From: Pseudonocardia sp. N23 | GTDB lineage: Bacteria; Actinomycetota; Actinomycetes; Mycobacteriales; Pseudonocardiaceae | Assembly: GCF_002583555.1 (NCBI RefSeq) | Contig: NZ_BEGX01000077.1 | Location: 178,217 to 242,216 of the forward strand | Direction of reading: 5' to 3' | Length of the DNA: 64,000 nt | Shown here: piece after piece, positions 58,863 to 64,000 of the stretch | How positions within the stretch are numbered: position 1 is the first letter of the stretch | How the letters are laid out: every line of letters begins with the position of its first letter | Position numbers and translations under genes: made by a program | The notes under the pieces: model-generated | Seen by the model: the letters and a program-made list of their open reading frames with translations, nothing else | Databases searched by the model: none | Told to the model about the DNA's origin: nothing

Positions 58863-58976
58863 CCGCCGGCGCACCGGCCCGTGCTGCGGCGGCCCCTCCG
58901 CGCCCTGGTCCCCGGGCGCAACGTCACTCTCGTCCGCCCCCTCCGCGGGAGCAATGAGGTTGCGGCCGTGGACGGA

Positions 58977-59228
58977 CTATCCGGCCAGTGGCGTGTCGGC
59001 GGCGGACGGCGCAGCGGCGGGCGGCGCCGTGGCGGGTGGCGCAGCGGCGGCAGGCGCGGCGGCCGGGTCGGCGGGGGTGTCCGGGTGGTCGTCGGCGCGC
59101 AGTTCCGCCTTGAGGATGCGGGTGGAGCGGCCGAGGCTGCGGGCGGCGTCGGGAAGGCGCTTCGCGCCGAAGAGCAGCACCGCCACCCCGATGACGATCA
59201 GCCAGTGCCACCAGCTCAGCTCGCCCAT
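58977..59228 (-). CDS. tatA: Sec-independent protein translocase TatA
   Basis: 83 aa. A single N-terminal helix '[30 protein letters not shown]' with the FG-x-KRLP hinge is the TatA signature, followed by an amphipathic helix and a long Ala/Pro-rich tail. It forms the pore for folded, twin-arginine substrates. Start ATG 59228. tatB and tatC are not adjacent. Confidence 0.9.
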   Translation of the reverse strand: MGELSWWHWLIVIGVAVLLFGAKRLPDAARSLGRSTRILKAELRADDHPDTPADPAAAPAAAAPPATAPPAAAPSAADTPLAG

Positions 59229-59480
59229 TCCCGTGCCCTCCTCGCAGCCCTGCTTCTCATCTGCTTCTCGCAGCCGGGTTCGTTCTCCCGGCCCGGTGCG
59301 GTTCAGTCTGCCGCCCGCTCCGAATCCGCCCGGCACCGGTGTGACAATTCTCAGGCTGCTCTCAGTCTGTTCCGGGTGATTCCCGGAAATCGGTTCGGCG
59401 ATTTCCGGTGACAGGTCCGGAAGACTGTGCAATGAGGCTGTCGTCCGTTTTCGGAGTTCGGTCCGACACCTGGTCGCGCG

Positions 59481-61598
59481 GTGACCGTGGCGGGCGTCGT
59501 CACATCGTCCCGGCCTGGTAGACACGCACGGGTGAGAGCTCGAAAGGCGCTGGGCAGGCTCGTCGTGATGATCGTCGCGGCAGGCCTCGTGCTCGCCGCG
59601 GCGGTGTTCCCCGCCGTCGGCGGAGCGGGGGCGATGGCGGCCGAGGTCGCGCAGTCGGCGGAGGGCTCGACGAGTGATCTCGAGTCCGGTGTGCTGCCGT
59701 CGGCGTCGACCGTGACCGATTCGTCGGGAAATCCGATCGCCTATCTCTTCGACCAGTACCGCGTCCCGGTGAATGCGGCACAGATATCACCGGCGATGAA
59801 AGCGGCGATCGTCGCGATCGAGGACAAGCGCTTCTATCAGCACGGCGGATTCGACCCGCTGGGCGCGGCCCGGGCGTTGGTCAACAACTCGAACGGCGGC
59901 GCGACCCAGGGCGCCTCGACGCTGACCGAGCAGTACGTGAAGAACTACGACCTCTACGTCGCGGCGACCACCGACGCGCAGCGCAAGGCCGCCGTCGCAC
60001 CCAGCTACGCGCGCAAGCTCAAGGAGGCCGAGCTCGCGATCAGCCTCGACCACCGGGTCGGCAAGGACGACATCCTCGCCGACTACCTCAACGTCGTGTA
60101 CTTCGGCAACGGCGCGTACGGCATCGGTGCCGCGGCCCGCACCTACTTCGGGACCACCGCCGACCAGCTCACCGTCCCGCAGGCGGCGCTGCTGGCCGGG
60201 ATGGTGCAGAGCCCGTCGGACTACGACCCCGTCGTGCACCCCGATGCCGCGAAGGGGCGCCGGGATGTCGTGATCGGGCAGCTGCGTGACCAGGGGTCGA
60301 TCACGCCCGACCAGGCAGGCGCCGCCCTGCAGGCGCCGCTCGGGGTGGTCGGGACCCCGGCCGCCCCCGCGGAGGGGTGCATCGGCGCGGGCGACGCCGG
60401 CTTCTTCTGCGCCTACGTGCTGCAGTACCTCCAGCAGGCGGGCATCACGAACGACCAGCTGGTGTCCGGCGGGTACACGATCAGGACGACGCTCGACCGG
60501 GGTGCGCTCGACAAGCTCAAGGCGGCCGTCGACGGCCAGGTCCCGCCGACGCAGCCGCACGTCGCCGACGTCATCTCCGTCATCACTCCGGGCGCCGACG
60601 GGCACCACGTGCTGGCCATGGCCGCCAACCGCACGTACGGCAACAAGCCCGGCGAGTCCAGCTACGGGCTGCCCTACGTCCCCGAGAACATGGGCGCGGG
60701 CTCGGTCTACAAGATCTTCACCGCGGCGACGGCGATGGAACAGGGGAAGCTCGGCATCGACACGATCATCGACGTCCCCGCCAGCGGCTACACCTCGCCG
60801 ATCTACCGCGGGTCGAGCGGCACGCCGATCCCGGTCCGCAACGACGGAACCTACCCGCCGCAGCTGTCGCTGACCCAGGCGCTGGCCGAGTCGCCGAACA
60901 CGGCGTTCGTCAAGCTGGAGGAGACGACGGGCATCCCGCCGGTCGTCGACATGGCCGAGCGCCTGGGGCTCACCTCGCTCGCGACGACACCGGCGACGCG
61001 GACGCCGGGGTCGCCGTCGATCGGTGACGTCGCGAAGTCGCAGCGGCAGGCGTCGTTCACCCTCGGGGTGTCGCCGACGAGCTCGCTGGAGCTGGCGAAC
61101 GTGATGGCGACGCTGGCGAGCCACGGCGTGTGGTGCCCGCCGAGCCCGGTGCTGTCGGTGACCGACCGGTCGGGTGCACCGGTCACGGTCACGCAGCCCG
61201 CGTGCAAGCAGGTGCTCGACCCGGGGATCGCCGACAGCCTGATGAACGCGCTGAGCAAGGACGACCAGGCGGGTGGGACGTCGGCCGCGGCGGCGGGGGC
61301 GCAGGGCTGGGACCGGCCCGTCGCGGCGAAGACGGGGACGACGCAGCAGTACAAGTCGGCGGCGTTCGTCGGGGCGACGCCGCAGATCGCGGGGGCGTCG
61401 ATCGTGTTCGACGACAGCAGCTCGCCCCGGCCGATCTGCGACGGCAGCCCGCCCTTCAGCTGCGGGTCGGGCAACATCTACGGCGGCAAGGTGCCCGCCC
61501 GGACCTGGTACGGCGGGGTCGGCGACATCCTCGCCGGGCAGCCGGTGGCGCCGCTGCCGCCGCCGGACCCGCGTTACGTGACGGGCGCCACGCAGTGA
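59481..61598 (+). CDS. Class A penicillin-binding protein
   Basis: 705 aa. An N-terminal membrane anchor (~25-50) precedes the glycosyltransferase domain with the catalytic E114 in '[14 protein letters not shown]' and '[12 protein letters not shown]', '[18 protein letters not shown]'. The transpeptidase has S408-V-Y-K411, S471-P-N473 and K617-T-G. It polymerises and cross-links peptidoglycan outside the membrane. GTG 59481 is used; GTG 59532 is a shorter option that keeps the anchor. The 3' end overlaps the convergent HTH gene by 25 nt. Confidence 0.93.
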   Translation: MTVAGVVTSSRPGRHARVRARKALGRLVVMIVAAGLVLAAAVFPAVGGAGAMAAEVAQSAEGSTSDLESGVLPSASTVTDSSGNPIAYLFDQYRVPVNAAQISPAMKAAIVAIEDKRFYQHGGFDPLGAARALVNNSNGGATQGASTLTEQYVKNYDLYVAATTDAQRKAAVAPSYARKLKEAELAISLDHRVGKDDILADYLNVVYFGNGAYGIGAAARTYFGTTADQLTVPQAALLAGMVQSPSDYDPVVHPDAAKGRRDVVIGQLRDQGSITPDQAGAALQAPLGVVGTPAAPAEGCIGAGDAGFFCAYVLQYLQQAGITNDQLVSGGYTIRTTLDRGALDKLKAAVDGQVPPTQPHVADVISVITPGADGHHVLAMAANRTYGNKPGESSYGLPYVPENMGAGSVYKIFTAATAMEQGKLGIDTIIDVPASGYTSPIYRGSSGTPIPVRNDGTYPPQLSLTQALAESPNTAFVKLEETTGIPPVVDMAERLGLTSLATTPATRTPGSPSIGDVAKSQRQASFTLGVSPTSSLELANVMATLASHGVWCPPSPVLSVTDRSGAPVTVTQPACKQVLDPGIADSLMNALSKDDQAGGTSAAAAGAQGWDRPVAAKTGTTQQYKSAAFVGATPQIAGASIVFDDSSSPRPICDGSPPFSCGSGNIYGGKVPARTWYGGVGDILAGQPVAPLPPPDPRYVTGATQ

Positions 61599-62269
61599 CC
61601 TGATCCCGGCGCCGGGGGCGGGACGAGGACGACGCAGCACCGGCCCGGTCCCGGGTCGAGGACGGCGCGTTCGGGCGGCTCGCCGCGGGCATCGAGGACG
61701 GCGCGGACCAGGTCGAGACTCATTCCGCAGGTCAGGGCCGGGTGATCGGCTGCGAGACGGTGGAACGGGCAGTTGGCCAGTGTGGTCATCGTGGTGCCGG
61801 GGCGGGGTTCGAAGCCGAGTCCGGAGAGCGTTGCGAGGAGGTCGCCGCCGATGTCGTGGGCAGCGCGGTCTCCGGCGGCGGCCGCGGCGGCGCGTACGGC
61901 GTCGGCCATCGGGGTGTCGTGGGTGAGGTTGTCCTCGGCCGCGGCGGCGAGCACCGCCGCGGCGAGTGCGTAGCGACGTTCGGGCAGGGTGACGTCGAAC
62001 TCGCGGGGTGAGCGGCGGTAGAGCTTGGCGGGGCGGCCCGCGCCGGGGCCGCGGCGGGTGCCGAGCCGGCGGAACTCGGTGACGAGCAGGCCGTCGTCGA
62101 CGAGCCGGTCGAGGTGGAACTTCGCGGTGTGCCGGGCGAGCCCGGTCGCGGTGGCGGCCTGGTTGCGGCTGACGGCGTCGGCCTGGGCCACGACGTAGCC
62201 GTAGAGGGTGCGGCGTTGCGGCTCGGCGAGCGCGCTGACGCTCTCGATCTGGGCGACCAGGTCGGTCAT
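61574..62269 (-). CDS. ArsR-type HTH regulator with Cys-rich C-terminal domain
   Basis: 231 aa. N-terminal winged HTH: 'ALAEPQRRTLYGYVVAQADAVSRNQAATATGLARHTAKFHLDRLVDDGLL'. The C-terminal domain has 'NCPFHRLAADHPALTCGMSLDL' and 'GRCCVVLV', cysteines and His that could bind a metal or an iron-sulfur cluster as in SufR-like regulators. RBS AAGGAGG precedes ATG 62269. It is divergent from folE and likely regulates it and itself. Confidence 0.85.
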   Translation of the reverse strand: MTDLVAQIESVSALAEPQRRTLYGYVVAQADAVSRNQAATATGLARHTAKFHLDRLVDDGLLVTEFRRLGTRRGPGAGRPAKLYRRSPREFDVTLPERRYALAAAVLAAAAEDNLTHDTPMADAVRAAAAAAGDRAAHDIGGDLLATLSGLGFEPRPGTTMTTLANCPFHRLAADHPALTCGMSLDLVRAVLDARGEPPERAVLDPGPGRCCVVLVPPPAPGSGHCVAPVT

Positions 62270-62290
62270 GCGCGCGACCTCCTTCTAACG

Positions 62291-62338
62291 GACACTGACA
62301 TTGACATTAGAGGGAGCGGGCCTCTAGCGTCCAGTGTC
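62291..62338. promoter_or_regulatory. Divergent promoter/operator of folE and the HTH gene
   Basis: On the plus strand TTGACA (62301-62306) and TAGCGT (62325-62330), spaced 18 bp, form a near-consensus promoter for folE. Overlapping it are two adjacent TGACAT copies (62296 and 62302) and a GACACTG (62291-62297)/CAGTGTC (62332-62338) dyad that flanks the promoter. The HTH protein probably binds here and blocks folE. Confidence 0.6.
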
Positions 62339-62389
62339 GTGTCCGTCGGAAGCCGGACCGCTGCGTGACGACCGGACTCCGGAGGATTC

Positions 62390-63028
62390 GTGCCGACTCC
62401 CGACATCGCCCTGGCCGACGCGGTCGTGCGGCCGCTGCGCGTCACCGCGCCCGAGTCCGGTGTGGACCTCGCGCGCGCCGAGCGCGCCGCCCGTGAGTTC
62501 CTCACCGCCCTCGGCGTCCCCACCGACGGGGAGGCCACCGCGGGCACGCCCGGACGGATGGCCCGCGCCTACGCCGAGATGCTCGCCCCGCGTCCGTTCG
62601 ACCTCACGACCTTCGAGAACGACGAGGGCTACGACGAGCTCGTCCTCGCCCGGCGGATCCCCGTCGCGTCGGTGTGCGAGCACCACATGCTGCCGTTCGT
62701 CGGGGTCGCGCACGTCGGCTACCTGCCCGGCGGGCGCATCCTCGGCCTGTCCAAGCTCGCCCGCGTCGTCGAGCTGTTCGCCCGCCGCCCGCAGGTGCAG
62801 GAACGGCTCACCAAGCAGGTCGCCGACTGGCTCGACGAGCACCTCGCGCCCCGCGGCGTCGGCGTGGTCGTCGAGGCCGAGCACATGTGCATGTCGCTGC
62901 GCGGCGTCCGCAGTGAGGGGACGAGCACGATCACGTCGACGCTGCTCGGGAGCCTGCGGGAGGACCCGCGCTCGCGCGCCGAGTTCCTCGCGCTGACGAT
63001 GCCGCGACCGGGCGGCGTCGCGGGCTGA
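62390..63028 (+). CDS. folE: GTP cyclohydrolase I
   Basis: 212 aa. The zinc and catalytic signature 'SVCEHHMLPFVGVAHVGYLP' (Cys and two His), 'ERLTKQVADWLDEHL' and 'VVEAEHMCMSLRGVRSEGT' with the third ligand Cys are complete. It converts GTP to dihydroneopterin triphosphate. GTG 62390 has GGAGG upstream. Unlike the usual folate operon, it stands alone under a dedicated Cys-containing regulator, so it may be a second copy for stress or another pterin product. Confidence 0.93.
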   Translation: MPTPDIALADAVVRPLRVTAPESGVDLARAERAAREFLTALGVPTDGEATAGTPGRMARAYAEMLAPRPFDLTTFENDEGYDELVLARRIPVASVCEHHMLPFVGVAHVGYLPGGRILGLSKLARVVELFARRPQVQERLTKQVADWLDEHLAPRGVGVVVEAEHMCMSLRGVRSEGTSTITSTLLGSLREDPRSRAEFLALTMPRPGGVAG

Positions 63029-63187
63029 GCGGCCGACGCCCCCCCCGCCCGCCGGGTCCGACACGAGCCCGGTTGCGCCATGGTCGAGCCGGGCCGGCGA
63101 CCGGCTCGGGGGTGGATGGCACCGGGCGCCGTGGTGGCATCGCGCGCGGTCTGTCTACCCTCGCGTGTCCGGACGGGAGGGGGCGCG

Positions 63188-64000
63188 GTGGCGGAGCGGC
63201 ACGAGTCCGTCGTCGAGGAACAGATCCGGCTCGCGGCCGAGCGTGGCGCGTTCGACGACCTGCCCGGCAAGGGCAAGCCGCTGCGCCTCGACGGCCCCGA
63301 CGACGACGCCTGGTGGGTCCGCGGCTGGATCGAGCGCGAGGGTCTGTCCGGCGACGCCCTGCTGCCGACGTCGCTGCTGCTGCGCAAGGAGATCCAGCAG
63401 CTGCCCGTCACGGTCGCGGGACTGGGTGAGGAGGCGCAGGTCCGGGCGACCGTGTCCGACCTGAACCGGAGGATCGCCGCGTGGCTGCTCGCGCCGACGC
63501 CGCCGCAGGTGCCGTTGGCGCCCGTGCGCGCCGACGACGTCGTCGCGGCCTGGTGGCAGGCGCGGGAGAGATCACAGAACGAAGTTCGACACCCGGTAGA
63601 AGGTGTTGGGTCGGCGTCGGGCACAGTGGTGCAGACCGCTGCAGACCCCGAGCCAGGAGCCGCGTCCGTGACCTCCCCGACCTCGCCCTCGATCCTGTCC
63701 GGTCCCGCCCGCGCCTTCCGTGCGGTCGCGATCGCGGAGGCCTGTTCCTGGACCGGCCTGCTCATCGGCATGTTCTTCAAGTACGTCGTCGTGTTCGACG
63801 ACATCGGCGTGAAGATCTTCGGCCCGATCCACGGCGCGCTGTTCGTCGCTTACCTGGTGGTCACGCTCGTCGCGGCCCGCCGCCTCGGCTGGACCCTGCG
63901 CACGACGCTGCTCGCGCTCGTCGCGAGCATCCCGCCGCTGTTCACGCTGTGGTTCGAACGCTGGGCGCTGCGCACAGGGCGCCTCCACGGCGCCGGCACC
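63188..64000 (+). CDS. DUF1992 (DnaJ-related) joined in frame to DUF3817 membrane domain, partial
   Basis: 271 codons to the window edge, no stop, so the C-terminus is missing or ends just outside. Residues ~1-130 are DUF1992 ('IRLAAERGAFDDLPGKGKPLRLDG', 'LLRKEIQQLPVTVAGL'). A ~30-residue low-complexity stretch follows, then 'VAIAEACSWTGLLIGMFFKYVVVFDDIGVKIFGPIHGALFVAYLVVTLVAARRLGW', the DUF3817 family with three helices. A GTG (63668) at the start of DUF3817 could begin a separate protein, but there is no stop between. RBS GGGAGGGG precedes GTG 63188. Either a fusion or two overlapping genes. Confidence 0.75.
   Translation, partial: MAERHESVVEEQIRLAAERGAFDDLPGKGKPLRLDGPDDDAWWVRGWIEREGLSGDALLPTSLLLRKEIQQLPVTVAGLGEEAQVRATVSDLNRRIAAWLLAPTPPQVPLAPVRADDVVAAWWQARERSQNEVRHPVEGVGSASGTVVQTAADPEPGAASVTSPTSPSILSGPARAFRAVAIAEACSWTGLLIGMFFKYVVVFDDIGVKIFGPIHGALFVAYLVVTLVAARRLGWTLRTTLLALVASIPPLFTLWFERWALRTGRLHGAGT

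Overview
The window reads as chromosomal DNA of a very GC-rich actinobacterium, most likely a Pseudonocardia-like member of the Pseudonocardiaceae. The pointers are DUF397/XRE-DUF5753 regulator modules, a SigX5-type ECF sigma factor, a PF04672 methyltransferase, a DprE2-like arabinan-pathway reductase, a polyphosphate glucokinase, many GTG starts, 1-4 nt ATGA/GTGA gene overlaps and a few probable leaderless starts. The genus is inference. I found no rRNA, tRNA, CRISPR array, prophage or intact insertion sequence.

Layout. (1) 0-12.9 kb: an aromatic-acid catabolism and uptake block. A GntR regulator and a MetE-like zinc thiol methyltransferase face a 4-oxalomesaconate hydratase (GalB type), a CHA aldolase (LigK/GalC), a Rieske ring hydroxylase, a ferredoxin, a complete five-gene dipeptide-type ABC importer and an MFS carrier. 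A 16-bp operator-like palindrome lies in the divergent gap. No ring-cleavage dioxygenase is present. (2) 12.9-17.7 kb: a LysR effector domain lacking its HTH, divergent from a DUF5997 gene; then MarR, GNAT, aroQ, an SDR and a DMT exporter. (3) 17.8-31.2 kb: lipid biosynthesis. It holds an 844-aa fusion of an MGDG-synthase-like glycosyltransferase to a WS/DGAT acyltransferase, a second stand-alone glycosyltransferase, a VC0807-type membrane protein, and a hopanoid operon (hpnC-hpnD-hpnE-prenyl synthase-shc-[hpnG::ispH]-hpnH) with 1-4 nt overlaps at every junction.

(4) 31.3-36.0 kb: a PucR/CdaR regulator, a class II aldolase and FGGY kinase pair with abutting divergent starts, an IS110 transposase remnant and a lipoprotein. 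(5) 36.2-41.9 kb: a 40-codon small gene with a strong RBS and terminator, then a galactose block (SSS symporter, DeoR regulator, galT, galK; no galE). (6) 42-50.7 kb: a GT4 glycosyltransferase and a dense set of small regulators (CGH/CxxC protein, DUF397, XRE, PF04672 methyltransferase, SigX5, RsbW-like kinase, DinB protein, zinc ribbon with a pentapeptide repeat, two STAS proteins). (7) 50.7-55.3 kb: ppgK-pgm and a DrrAB-type exporter with its MarR regulator. (8) 55.4-64 kb: small membrane and regulator genes, an aroE operon, a DprE2-like SDR, TatA, a class A PBP, a cysteine-containing HTH regulator divergent from folE, and an open frame joining DUF1992 to DUF3817 that runs off the window.

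The most unusual items are the glycosyltransferase-acyltransferase fusion beside a second glycosyltransferase and the hopanoid operon, the HpnG-IspH fusion, the split LysR/DUF5997 pair, the iteron-like array in front of the DUF397/XRE module, and the isolated 40-aa gene.
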